Below are positions 15,331-25,347 of a stretch of 64,000 nt of DNA, piece by piece. Source of the DNA: Acidovorax soli (GTDB lineage: Bacteria; Pseudomonadota; Gammaproteobacteria; Burkholderiales; Burkholderiaceae_C); assembly GCF_014207955.1 (NCBI RefSeq), contig NZ_JACHLK010000012.1:162055-226054 (forward strand), written 5' to 3'. Under the pieces are notes generated by a model that saw nothing but the letters and a program-made list of their open reading frames with translations, had not been told where the DNA came from and did not search any database. Every line of letters starts with the position of its first letter. Position 1 is the stretch's first letter. The position numbers and the translations under genes are program-made.

Positions 15331-16911
15331 TCAACGCTTTTTGACTTTGGACGGCGTGCCGCCGCGCTTGACGGGGGCGGACGGCGGGGCCTTGGCGGTA
15401 CTTTGCTTGTTGTTGCCGCGGGCCTGCACCACGTTGCGCACGTTCGATGAACGCACCTGCGTGCTGGCTGCGGCGACGGCGGCGCGCACGGGCAGGTAGA
15501 CCACGATCTGCTGGCCCAGCTTGAAGGCGGCGCTGGCCTTCACGTCGTTCCAGTCGGCCACGTTGCTGGCGCTCAGGTTGTAGCGCTTGGCCACGCTGGC
15601 CACGGTTTCGCCCTTGCGGGCGCGCACCGTGGTGCGGCGCGTGACGATCTCGGGGGCGAAGGCCAGCTGGCCGTTGTCCGCCAGGTGCGAGGACACGTCC
15701 TCGCGCGTGGTCACCGAGCGCGGCACCATCAGTGCCGAGCCCGCCTTGATCAGCATGCGCGGCGGAATGTTGTTCATGCTGCGCAGGTCGGCCTCGCTCA
15801 TGCCGGTGCGCTGGGCTGCGTCGGCCACCGTCATGGTGGTGGGCACGGACCACACGGTCCAGCTGGCGTACTGGCCTTCGCGGCGCGCTTCGAGGTTGCG
15901 CTGGAAGACTTTGGCGTTGTCCCAGGGCAGCAGGATCTGCGGCGTGCCGGCCGCCAGGATCACCGGGCGCTTGTACGAGGGGTTGAGCGCGCGGAAATCG
16001 TCCTCGCGGATGCCCGACAGGCTGGCCACCAGCGCCACATCGATGTCGTGCGTGATGTCCACCGTCTGGAAGTAGGGGTGGTTCTCGATCAGCGGCAACT
16101 CGGTCTTGAAGGCATCGGGGTTGGCCACGATGTTCTTCACCGCCTGCAGCTTGGGCACGTACAGCCGGGTTTCGGCCGGCATGTTCAGGTCGGTGTAGCC
16201 CGTGCCAAGGCCCGCCTTCTGGTTCTTTGCAATGGCGCGGCCCACGCTGCCTTCGCCCCAGTTGTAGGCGGCCAGGGCCAGGTGCCAGTCGCCAAACATG
16301 CCGTAGAGTTTTTGCAGGTAGTCGAGCGCCGCACGGGTCGAGGCCAGCACGTCGCGCCGGTCATCGCGAAAGGCGTTCTGCTTGAGGTCGAAATAACTGC
16401 CCGTGGCCGGCATGAACTGCCACATGCCCGCGGCCTTGGCGCTGGAGACGGCCTGCGGGTTGAACGCGCTTTCGATGTAGGGCAGCAGCGCCAGCTCGGT
16501 GGGCATGCCGCGGCGCTCCAGCTCCTCGACGATGTGGAACAGGTACTTGCTCGAGCGCTCCGTCATGCGCTGGATGTAGTCGGGCCGCGTGGCATACCAC
16601 TGCTCGCGGTCCTGCACCAGCTCGTGCTGCAGGTCGGGCATGGCAAAGCCGCGGCGTATGCGGTCCCACAGGTCGGCCGGGGCCGACAGCGAGGCCACGC
16701 CGCCACCATTGAAGGCGTTCACCGCCATGATGGGCTGCAGCGGCCCATTGGGGATGAGTGGCGTGTGCGCGGGGCGGGCAGGGGTCTTGTTGTTGGTGGG
16801 GATGGCGGGGCCGTCGGATGCGCCGCCCGCCACGGTGGTGTCGGTTCCGGTGGTGGCGCAGCCAGTCAGCCAGAGCATGCCAGCCAGGCATGCGATGTGC
16901 ACAATTTTCAT
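15331..16911 (-). CDS. mltD: Membrane-bound lytic murein transglycosylase D with LysM domains
   Basis: 526 residues. A lipoprotein signal (CLAGMLWLTGC, lipobox LTGC) puts it at the outer membrane. The SLT domain carries the catalytic Glu in LPYIESAFNP and the motifs AAGMWQFMPATG and ALAAYNWGEGSVGRAI. Two LysM repeats follow (TMTVADAAQRTGMSEADL and KGETVASVAKRYNLSASNV), with a basic C-terminal tail. It cleaves peptidoglycan glycan strands to give 1,6-anhydro ends. Its ATG overlaps the gloB stop (ATGA at 16908-16911), so it is translationally coupled to gloB, the same neighbour it has in Escherichia coli. Confidence 0.93.
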   Translation of the reverse strand: MKIVHIACLAGMLWLTGCATTGTDTTVAGGASDGPAIPTNNKTPARPAHTPLIPNGPLQPIMAVNAFNGGGVASLSAPADLWDRIRRGFAMPDLQHELVQDREQWYATRPDYIQRMTERSSKYLFHIVEELERRGMPTELALLPYIESAFNPQAVSSAKAAGMWQFMPATGSYFDLKQNAFRDDRRDVLASTRAALDYLQKLYGMFGDWHLALAAYNWGEGSVGRAIAKNQKAGLGTGYTDLNMPAETRLYVPKLQAVKNIVANPDAFKTELPLIENHPYFQTVDITHDIDVALVASLSGIREDDFRALNPSYKRPVILAAGTPQILLPWDNAKVFQRNLEARREGQYASWTVWSVPTTMTVADAAQRTGMSEADLRSMNNIPPRMLIKAGSALMVPRSVTTREDVSSHLADNGQLAFAPEIVTRRTTVRARKGETVASVAKRYNLSASNVADWNDVKASAAFKLGQQIVVYLPVRAAVAAASTQVRSSNVRNVVQARGNNKQSTAKAPPSAPVKRGGTPSKVKKR

Positions 16912-17687
16912 CGAAACTCGTTCTTCCATTGGCGCAGGGCAGCCAGCACTGCCACCGCGTCGTGTTGATCGGTCTGCTGGTGGAACCGCTGTGCCGCCTC
17001 GCGCACCCCGGACTCGCGCACGCGCAGAAAAGGGTTCACCGCGCGCTCCTGCGCAATGGTCGACGGCAAGGTGGGCACCTTGCGTGCCCGCTGTGCCTCG
17101 CACCAGCCGAGGTAGTGGACCAGATCCTGGTTGCCAGGTTCCACCGCGCGCGCGAATTTCAGGTTCGATAGTGTGTATTCGTGCGCACAGCACACCCGTG
17201 TGTTGCCGGGCAGGGCCGCCAGCTGGTCGAGCGAATCGAGCATCTGCGCCGGTGTGCCCTCGAACAGCCGACCGCAGCCGGCCGAGAACAGGGTATCGCC
17301 ACAGAACAGCGCCGGCGTGCCGTCGCCCAGGTCCGCGCAGTAAAAGGCGATGTGCCCTGCCGTATGGCCCGGTACGTCCAGCACGGTGAAATGCAGGCCC
17401 GCCACATCCACCGTGTCACCGGCGGACAGGCGCACCAGCGGCTCGGGGATCTTCTCGCGTGCCGGGCCGTACACGGTGGCCCCGGTGGCCTCACGCAGCA
17501 CGTCCACTCCACCCACGTGGTCGTTGTGGTGGTGCGTGACTAGAATGGCCTGCAATCGCAGTCCCTGGTCGTGCAAAGCCTTCTGAACCGGTGCGGGATC
17601 TCCCGGGTCCACGACAATGGCCTGGCGTGCGTCGTGCAGCATCCAGATGTAGTTGTCGGCAAAGGCGGGCAGCGGTAGCAGGTTCAT
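16908..17687 (-). CDS. gloB: Hydroxyacylglutathione hydrolase (glyoxalase II)
   Basis: 259 residues, normal length. The N-terminus MNLLPLPAFADNYIWML is the family signature, and THHHNDHVGG (about residues 51-60) is the binuclear metal site of the metallo-beta-lactamase fold; GHTAGHIAFY and CGDTLFSAGCGRLFEG give further ligands. It hydrolyses S-lactoylglutathione to lactate and glutathione in methylglyoxal detoxification. Its start codon (17687-17685) overlaps the start of the opposite-strand methyltransferase by two bases, so each promoter must lie within the other gene. Confidence 0.95.
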   Translation of the reverse strand: MNLLPLPAFADNYIWMLHDARQAIVVDPGDPAPVQKALHDQGLRLQAILVTHHHNDHVGGVDVLREATGATVYGPAREKIPEPLVRLSAGDTVDVAGLHFTVLDVPGHTAGHIAFYCADLGDGTPALFCGDTLFSAGCGRLFEGTPAQMLDSLDQLAALPGNTRVCCAHEYTLSNLKFARAVEPGNQDLVHYLGWCEAQRARKVPTLPSTIAQERAVNPFLRVRESGVREAAQRFHQQTDQHDAVAVLAALRQWKNEFR

Positions 17688-18510
17688 GAGCGATCAAATT
17701 ATAGGTTTGCACCATTGGTTCGATTCCCCGCCCGGCCGTTACCTGCTGGCCTGGGAGCAGACCCGCCTGGACGAAGCGGTGGCCGACCTCTTTGGCTACC
17801 ACGCCGTGCAGCTGGGCATGCCGCTGCTGGACGGCCTGCGCACCAACCGCATGCCCAACCAGTGGCTGGTGCTGGGCCAGGAGGCCGCGGACGCCGAAGG
17901 CCTGCTACCGGATGCTTCCCCCCTGCGCGCAGATGGCACGCCGCGCCAGGCCATCGCCCTGCTGGCCGAACCCGTGGCATTGCCCTTTGCCGAAGCCAGC
18001 CTCGACCTGGTGGTGCTGCCGCACACGCTGGAGCTGAGCATCGACCCCCACACCGCGCTGCGCGAGGTGGAGCGCGTGCTGGTGCCCGAGGGGCGCGTGG
18101 TCATCAGCGGCCTCAACCCCATGAGCCTGTGGGGCCTGCGCCAGCGCCGCGCACGGCTGTACCAGCGTTTTGGCCGCGGCAGCCTCTACCTGCCCGATGT
18201 GGGCGAATTCATCGGCTACCGCCGCCTGCGCGACTGGCTGCGGCTGCTCAGCTTCGAAGTGGAGTCGGCGCAGTTCGGCTGCTACCGCCCTGCGGTGCGC
18301 AGCAGCCAGTGGATCGAGCGCTTTGGCTGGATGGACCCGCTGGGCGAGCGCTGGTGGCCCATCTTCGGCGCAGGCTACTTCATCGTGGCCGTCAAGCGCG
18401 TGCACGGCATGCGCCTGCTCGGCCCCGCCTGGCGCACGGCAAAGCAGCGCAACGCCGCCACCGTGCCGGTGGCCCACCGCACGCCATCGCCCCCGGCCCA
18501 TCGGCGCTGA
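17686..18510 (+). CDS. SAM-dependent methyltransferase, YafS-like
   Basis: 274 residues. A class I methyltransferase of the YafS kind: N-terminal HHWFDSPPGRYLLAWEQ, LPFAEASLDLVVLPHTLE as the motif IV region and REVERVLVPEGRVVISGLNP as the motif V/VI region. The glycine-rich SAM motif is atypical, as is usual in this family. In E. coli the gene order mltD-gloB-yafS-rnhA is the same, supporting the call. The ATG at 17686 shares bases with the gloB start on the other strand. The substrate is not established. rnhA follows 51 bp downstream. Confidence 0.85.
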   Translation: MSDQIIGLHHWFDSPPGRYLLAWEQTRLDEAVADLFGYHAVQLGMPLLDGLRTNRMPNQWLVLGQEAADAEGLLPDASPLRADGTPRQAIALLAEPVALPFAEASLDLVVLPHTLELSIDPHTALREVERVLVPEGRVVISGLNPMSLWGLRQRRARLYQRFGRGSLYLPDVGEFIGYRRLRDWLRLLSFEVESAQFGCYRPAVRSSQWIERFGWMDPLGERWWPIFGAGYFIVAVKRVHGMRLLGPAWRTAKQRNAATVPVAHRTPSPPAHRR

Positions 18511-18561
18511 CGCGACGCTGTCGCCCTTAGACTCCTGGGTAGTGAAGAACAGGAATCGATC

Positions 18562-19011
18562 TTGAACGAAGTAGTCATTTACACCGATGGCGCCTGCAAG
18601 GGCAATCCCGGCCCGGGCGGCTGGGGCGTGCTGCTGCGCGCGGGCACGTCGGAGAAGGAATTGTTCGGCGGCGAGCTGGGCACCACCAACAACCGCATGG
18701 AGCTGCTGGCCGTGATCGAGGCGCTGGCCGCCCTGAAGCGCCCCTGCGCCGTCACCCTGTACCTGGACAGCGAATACGTGCGCAAAGGCATCACCGAATG
18801 GATCCACGGCTGGAAGGCCCGGGGCTGGCGCACGGCCACCAAGGCCCCGGTGAAGAATGTGGAGCTCTGGCAGCGCCTCGATGCCCTGGTCTCGGGCGGC
18901 GGCCACCGCATCGACTGGCGCTGGGTCAAGGGCCATTCGGGCGACCCCGGCAACGAGCGCGCCGACCAACTGGCCAACAAGGGCGTGGACAAGGCCCTGG
19001 GCAGGATCTGA
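18562..19011 (+). CDS. rnhA: Ribonuclease HI
   Basis: 149 residues. It carries YTDGACKGNPGPGGWG with the first catalytic Asp, RMELLAVIEAL with the Glu, LYLDSEYV with the second Asp, and VKGHSGDPGNERAD with the His and last Asp; all four carboxylates and the flexible His are present. It degrades the RNA strand of RNA-DNA hybrids. The start is TTG at 18562 with AGGA 7 nt upstream (MNEVVIYTDG), since no ATG fits. In many proteobacteria dnaQ is next to rnhA, but here the next gene is an RND adaptor, so dnaQ is elsewhere. Confidence 0.96.
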   Translation: MNEVVIYTDGACKGNPGPGGWGVLLRAGTSEKELFGGELGTTNNRMELLAVIEALAALKRPCAVTLYLDSEYVRKGITEWIHGWKARGWRTATKAPVKNVELWQRLDALVSGGGHRIDWRWVKGHSGDPGNERADQLANKGVDKALGRI

Positions 19012-19105
19012 CAGGCGGCCAAGGGTTTACCAGCAGCCATCTGTCTCCAAAGCCCCACCGCTGAAATCGCCGGAAGCTGCGGTTTTGGACACACACTGAT
19101 ACATT

Positions 19106-19138
19106 GGTGGATGGCCCGCAGTTCCGGGCCATTCCACC
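19106..19138. promoter_or_regulatory. Strong hairpin between rnhA and the RND operon
   Basis: GGTGGATGGCCCG, loop CAGTTC, CGGGCCATTCCACC pair over 13 bp with one bulged base. No T tract follows, so it is not a classical terminator; it lies 28 bp before the RND adaptor start and could be a leader hairpin or operator. Confidence 0.45.
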
Positions 19139-19165
19139 GATTTCACTGCTGTTGCTGGTCCATCC

Positions 19166-20563
19166 ATGGCGTCCAAAACCCGATATCTCGTTGTTGCTGT
19201 CGTCGGCATCGCTGCCGCATCGGGGGCCGCATGGTGGCTTCAGCGCCCGGCCGCGCCAGCGAAGACGGACGCTGCCGCCGCACCTGCGGGTGGCGCACGC
19301 GGCCCGGGCGGGCAGGGCGGGCAGGGCGGCGCGGGCCGTGTGGTGGCCGTGGAGGCCACGCCCGTGCGCCAGATGGCCCTGCGCGACGACGCCGAGGCCG
19401 TGGGCAGCCTGCGCTCGCGCCGCAGCGTGGTGCTGCGCCCCGAGGTCAGCGGGCGCATCACGGCGCTGCATTTCACCGATGGCCAGCGCGTGCGCCAGGG
19501 CCAGGTGCTGGTGCAGTTCGACGACCAGTTGCCCCGGGCCCAGGTGCAGCAAAGCCAGGCCGAGCTGTCCATCGCCCAGGCCAACCACAAGCGCAACCAG
19601 GAGCTGGTGGCCCAGGGTTTCATCAGCCAGCGCTCGGTCGACGAGAGTGCGGCCAACCTCGAAGTTGCCCAGGCCAAGCTCGCGCTGGCCCAGGCCACGG
19701 CCTCGCGCCTGCGCATCCTGGCACCGTTCGACGGCATTGCCGGTATCCGCGGCGTGAATGTGGGTGACTACCTCAAGGACGGCGCCGACATCGTCAACGT
19801 GGAAGACCTGGACGCCGTGTACGTGGACTTCCGCCTGCCCGAGCGCCTGCAGGCCAAGGTGCGCACCGGCCAGACGGCGCGCGTGGCCTTCGATGCACTG
19901 CCCGGCGTGCGTTATGCGGCCGTCGTCCAGGCCATCAACCCGCAGATCGACGCCGATGGCCGCGCCGTGGCCGTGCGCGGCTGCATCGACAACCGCCGCC
20001 TGCAGCTGCGCCCGGGCATGTTCGCGCGCGTGACCACGGTGTTCTCCGAGCGTGCCAACGCGCGCGTGGTGCCCGAGGAGGCCATCGTGCCCGAGGGCAG
20101 CAACGCCTTTGTCTTCAAGGTGATCGACGGCAAGGAGCCCGGCACCCGCGTGAGCCAGCGCACCGCCGTGAAGCTGGGCGTGCGCGCCCCCGGCTTCGTC
20201 GAGGTGGTGGACGGCCTGGCCGCCGATGACCTGGTTGTCACGGCAGGCCAGCAGCGCATCCAGCGCGACGGCACGGCCGTGCGCGTGGTGGTGCTGGGCC
20301 AGCCCGAGGCCGGCAAGGCCAAGGGCAGCGCCGGCCCAGCCCGGGCTGCCTCGGGTGCGGCATCGGGCGCGGCCACCGCAGCCGATGCCCCCGCATCGGC
20401 CGCACCGGCCGTGCCCGCAGCCGCCCCTGCGCCGGCCCCCGTGGTGGTGGCCGCCGCCCCCCAGCCCGCACTGGTGGAGCCGCTGCCCGGCCCCAACCCC
20501 TGCCAGGCCGCAGTGGCCACCCCGGGCCGCCCGGCCCCTGCCGCCGCGCGCCAGCCCGCCTGA
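19166..20563 (+). CDS. RND efflux periplasmic adaptor (membrane fusion protein)
   Basis: 465 residues. A single N-terminal membrane anchor (LVVAVVGIAAASGAAWWLQ) is followed by a Gly-rich linker, the barrel-sandwich/lipoyl half EVSGRITALHFTDGQRVRQG, a helical hairpin (about 120-190), the second lipoyl half LAPFDGIAGIRGVNVGDYL and beta-barrel domains. After about residue 375 comes an unusual 90-residue Ala/Pro tail. It links an inner-membrane RND pump to an outer-membrane channel. The permease gene follows 42 bp downstream; there is no TolC-type gene in this operon. Closest to the MdtA/MexE type by eye. Substrates unknown. Confidence 0.92.
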   Translation: MASKTRYLVVAVVGIAAASGAAWWLQRPAAPAKTDAAAAPAGGARGPGGQGGQGGAGRVVAVEATPVRQMALRDDAEAVGSLRSRRSVVLRPEVSGRITALHFTDGQRVRQGQVLVQFDDQLPRAQVQQSQAELSIAQANHKRNQELVAQGFISQRSVDESAANLEVAQAKLALAQATASRLRILAPFDGIAGIRGVNVGDYLKDGADIVNVEDLDAVYVDFRLPERLQAKVRTGQTARVAFDALPGVRYAAVVQAINPQIDADGRAVAVRGCIDNRRLQLRPGMFARVTTVFSERANARVVPEEAIVPEGSNAFVFKVIDGKEPGTRVSQRTAVKLGVRAPGFVEVVDGLAADDLVVTAGQQRIQRDGTAVRVVVLGQPEAGKAKGSAGPARAASGAASGAATAADAPASAAPAVPAAAPAPAPVVVAAAPQPALVEPLPGPNPCQAAVATPGRPAPAAARQPA

Positions 20564-20605
20564 GCAACCTGGCACCCTTTCACCGCACCCTGCTGGGCCA
20601 CCGCC

Positions 20606-23600
20606 ATGCAACTCGCTGAACTCTCGATCCGCCGGCCGGTGTTTGCCACCGTGCTGTCGCTGCTGGTGCTGCTGATCGGCGCCGTGAGCTTCACGCGCCT
20701 GTCAGTGCGCGAGTACCCCAAGATCGACGAGCCGGTGGTCACCGTGAGTGTGCGCTACGCAGGGGCCTCGGCCGAGGTGATCGAATCGCAGGTCACCAAG
20801 CCACTCGAAGACTCGATCGCCGGCATCGACGCGGTGGACGTGATCACCTCCATCAGCCGAGCCGAGCAAAGCCAGATCAGCGTGCGCTTTCGCCTGGAGA
20901 AGGACGCCGACAACGCCGCCGCCGAGGTGCGCGACCGCACGGCGCGTGTGCGCAACCGCCTGCCCGATGCGGTGGACGAGCCCGTGATCGCCAAGGTCGA
21001 GGCCGATGCCTCGCCCGTGATGTGGCTGGCCTTCAGCAGCGACACGCGCACCCCGCTGGAGATCAACGACCTGCTCAACCGCATCGTCAAGCCGCGCCTG
21101 CAGACCGTGACCGGTGTGGCCGACGTGCCCATCTACGGTGAGCGCCGCTACGCCATGCGCGTGTGGCTCGACCCCGAGCGCATGGCCGGCTACCGCCTGA
21201 CCACGCAGGACGTGGAAGACGCCATCCGCCGCAACAACCTGGAGCTGCCCGCCGGCCGCATCGAGTCGCAGCAGCGCGAGTTCAGCGTCACCTCGCAGAC
21301 CGACCTGGCCAGCCCGGCGCAGTTTTCCAACGTGGTGATCCGCACCGTCAACGGCTTTCCGGTGCGCATCCGCGACGTGGCGCGCGTGGAGGAGGGCGCC
21401 GCCAGCGACCGCAGCCGTGTGCGCCTGAACGGGCGCGAAGCCATCTCCCTGGGCGTGATCCGCCAGGCCACGGCCAACCCGCTGGAGCTGTCGGCCGGCG
21501 TGCGCGCCATGCTGCCCACGCTCAAGGCCGACCTGCCGCCCGACATCGCCATCGACATCGCCAACGACAACTCGCTGTTCATCGACCGCTCGGTGAAAAG
21601 CGTCTACACCACCATCGCCGAGGCCGTGGTGCTGGTGGCCCTGGTGATCTTCGTCTTCTTGCGCACGGCGCGCGCCTCCATCATTCCCATCGTCACCATC
21701 CCGGTGAGCCTGGTGGGCAGCTTCGCGCTGATGTCGCTGGCGGGCTTTTCGATCAACACGCTCACCCTGCTGGCCCTGGTGCTGGCCATCGGCCTGGTGG
21801 TGGACGACGCCATCGTGATGCTGGAGAACATCTACCGGCACATCGAGGAGGGGCTCGACCCGTTCTCGGCCGCGATCAAGGGGGCGCGTGAAATCGGCTT
21901 TGCCATCGTCGCCATGACGCTGACCCTGGTGGCCGTGTATGCGCCGCTGGCCTTCACGCCGGGCCGAACGGGGCGGCTGTTTGTGGAGTTCGCGCTGGCG
22001 CTGGCCGGTGCCGTGGTGGTCTCGGGCTTCGTGGCGCTCACGCTCTCGCCCATGATGTGCTCGCTGCTGCTCAAGCACAACCCCAACCCCAACTGGTTCG
22101 ACCGCTCCATGGAGCGCTGGCTCACGGCCCTGTCGGATGCCTATGGCCGCCTGCTGCGTTGGGTCGTCACCGCGCGCTGGGGTGGCCGCTCGGGTGGTGG
22201 TGGCGTGCGCGGCGCGCTGTTCCAGGCGCGCTGGCTGGTGGTTCTGGCCATGGTGGCCAGCGGCGCCGCGCTGGTGCTGGTCTACCCCGGCATGCGCCAG
22301 GAGCTCTCGCCGCTGGAAGACCGCGGCACCATCCTGGTCAACGTCACCGCACCCGACGGCGCCACGCTGGAGTACACCAACCGCTATGCGCTGGAGCTCG
22401 AAAAGGTGGGCCGCGATTACCCCGAGTTCGACCGCATCTTCGCCAACATCGGCAACCCCACGGTGGCGCAGGGCAGCGTGATCTACCGCACGGTGGACTG
22501 GGAGAACCGCTCGCGCAGCACGCTCAACATGGTGCGCGAGCTGCAGCCCAAGGTGGTGGGTCTGCCGGGGGTCAACGCCTTTTTGATCACGCCGCCCTCG
22601 CTGGGCCAGCCGTTCCGCGCGCGCCCGCTGACCTATGTGATCCAGACCTCCGACAGCTACGAGAACCTCAACGCCGTGTCCAACGCCATGATGGCCGAGA
22701 TCGCCAAGAACCCCGGCATCATCTCCCCCGAGGCCGATCTGCGCCTGAACAAGCCCGAGCTGCGCATCGCCGTCAACCGCGACCGCGCCGCCGACCTGGG
22801 CGTGAGCGTGGACGTGGTGGCCCGGGCCATCGAGACCATGCTGGGCGGGCGCACCGTGACGCGCTACAAGCGCGACTCCGAGCAGTACGACGTGATCGTG
22901 CAGACCCAGGCCAGCGGCCGCACCACGCCCGAGAACATCGACAGCATCTACGTGCGCGGCCGCAACGATGCGATGATCCCGCTCTCGAGCCTGGTCAACG
23001 TCAAGGAAAGCGTAAGCCCGCGCGAGCTCAACCACTTCGGCCAGCGCCGCTCGGTCACCATCACAGCCAACCTGTCGCCCGAATACTCGCTGGGCGAGGC
23101 CCTGGGCTTCATGGACGCCACGGCCGCCAAGGTGCTCAAGCCCGGCTACACCACCGACCTCAACGGCACCTCGCGCGAATTCCGCAGCTCGCAGGGCGCG
23201 CTGGGCATTGTCTTCCTGCTGGCGCTGGTGTTCATCTTCCTGGTGCTGGCGGCGCAGTTCGAAAGCTTCATCGACCCGCTGGTGATCATGGTCTCGGTGC
23301 CGCTGTCCATGATCGGTGCGCTGCTGGCGCTCAAGTGGAGCGGGGGCTCGCTCAACGTGTACTCGCAGATCGGCCTGATCACCCTGGTGGGGCTGATCAC
23401 CAAGCACGGCATCCTGATCGTGGAATTCACCAACCAGCTGCGCGAGCAGGGCCTGGAGATGGTGGATGCGCTGGTCAAGGCCTCGGCCCAGCGCCTGCGC
23501 CCCATCCTTATGACCACGGGCGCCATGGTGCTCGGCGCCATCCCGCTGGCCCTGGCCACGGGCGCCGGTGCCGAAACGCGCTCGCAGATCGGCTGGGTGA

Positions 23601-23761
23601 TCGTGGGCGGCATGTCGCTGGGCACGCTGCTCACCATCTTCGTCGTGCCCACCATGTACACCCTGTTCGCGCGCAAGGCCGTGCCCGGGGCCAACACCGC
23701 CGTGGCCGCGGAGGAGCCCGCCGAGCCCTTGCACCCGCCGCACGACTACGTGGCGAAGTAG
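20606..23761 (+). CDS. RND efflux transporter permease
   Basis: 1051 residues, the normal length for a hydrophobe/amphiphile efflux RND pump. The first helix is RRPVFATVLSLLVLLIGAVSF, and the proton-relay motif GLVVDDAIVMLENI in TM4 has the two essential Asp residues near 407/408. The second repeat includes PLSMIGALLAL and LVGLITKHGILIVEFTNQL. A Gly-rich insertion (GGRSGGGGVRG, near residue 530) separates the two halves. It forms a trimer driven by proton influx and works with the adaptor encoded just upstream. MdtB/MexF-like by general appearance; substrate not predictable. Confidence 0.94.
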   Translation: MQLAELSIRRPVFATVLSLLVLLIGAVSFTRLSVREYPKIDEPVVTVSVRYAGASAEVIESQVTKPLEDSIAGIDAVDVITSISRAEQSQISVRFRLEKDADNAAAEVRDRTARVRNRLPDAVDEPVIAKVEADASPVMWLAFSSDTRTPLEINDLLNRIVKPRLQTVTGVADVPIYGERRYAMRVWLDPERMAGYRLTTQDVEDAIRRNNLELPAGRIESQQREFSVTSQTDLASPAQFSNVVIRTVNGFPVRIRDVARVEEGAASDRSRVRLNGREAISLGVIRQATANPLELSAGVRAMLPTLKADLPPDIAIDIANDNSLFIDRSVKSVYTTIAEAVVLVALVIFVFLRTARASIIPIVTIPVSLVGSFALMSLAGFSINTLTLLALVLAIGLVVDDAIVMLENIYRHIEEGLDPFSAAIKGAREIGFAIVAMTLTLVAVYAPLAFTPGRTGRLFVEFALALAGAVVVSGFVALTLSPMMCSLLLKHNPNPNWFDRSMERWLTALSDAYGRLLRWVVTARWGGRSGGGGVRGALFQARWLVVLAMVASGAALVLVYPGMRQELSPLEDRGTILVNVTAPDGATLEYTNRYALELEKVGRDYPEFDRIFANIGNPTVAQGSVIYRTVDWENRSRSTLNMVRELQPKVVGLPGVNAFLITPPSLGQPFRARPLTYVIQTSDSYENLNAVSNAMMAEIAKNPGIISPEADLRLNKPELRIAVNRDRAADLGVSVDVVARAIETMLGGRTVTRYKRDSEQYDVIVQTQASGRTTPENIDSIYVRGRNDAMIPLSSLVNVKESVSPRELNHFGQRRSVTITANLSPEYSLGEALGFMDATAAKVLKPGYTTDLNGTSREFRSSQGALGIVFLLALVFIFLVLAAQFESFIDPLVIMVSVPLSMIGALLALKWSGGSLNVYSQIGLITLVGLITKHGILIVEFTNQLREQGLEMVDALVKASAQRLRPILMTTGAMVLGAIPLALATGAGAETRSQIGWVIVGGMSLGTLLTIFVVPTMYTLFARKAVPGANTAVAAEEPAEPLHPPHDYVAK

Positions 23762-23778
23762 GCACGGGTTCTTGCCTG

Positions 23779-25191
<1,413 letters not shown>

Positions 25192-25206
25192 GGTGTTGCA
25201 ATATAC

Positions 25207-25227
25207 AACGTTCAATAATTGAACGTT
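25207..25227. promoter_or_regulatory. 21-bp perfect palindrome, probable activator site
   Basis: AACGTTCAAT-A-ATTGAACGTT is a perfect 10-1-10 inverted repeat, AT-rich against a GC-rich background. Its centre is about 108 bp upstream of the predicted start of the sigma-54 promoter, the usual place for an enhancer-binding protein, and 26 bp from the activator's own start, so it could also give autoregulation. Confidence 0.75.
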
Positions 25228-25298
25228 TGTAGCAAATCGGTTCGCTTCCTGCCGAGGTTCTGGCGTGCCCGCAGGGGAGAGAAGGCCCGCATCGCCGA

Positions 25299-25313
25299 TG
25301 GCATGGTCCTTGC
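25299..25313 (+). promoter_or_regulatory. Sigma-54 (-24/-12) promoter of the acyl-CoA ligase operon
   Basis: TGGCATG-GTCC-TTGC matches the consensus TGGCACG-N4-TTGC with one change (C to T) and keeps the invariant GG (25300-25301) and GC (25312-25313) with exactly 10 bp between. Transcription would start near 25325, 23 bp before ATG 25348. Confidence 0.8.
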
Positions 25314-25347
25314 CCTTTGGCATGGCAATTCCTATCCTGCATCCGCC

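Noticed and set aside
17710..17730. T-loop-like string TTGGTTCGATTCCCC suggesting a tRNA
   Set aside because: It is the coding sequence for HHWFDSP in the methyltransferase; no acceptor stem, D-loop or anticodon arm can be placed around it.
25219..25347. Upstream ATG for the acyl-CoA ligase giving 43 more residues
   Set aside because: It would start within the palindrome and place the -24/-12 promoter inside the gene; the added residues do not resemble ANL ligases.
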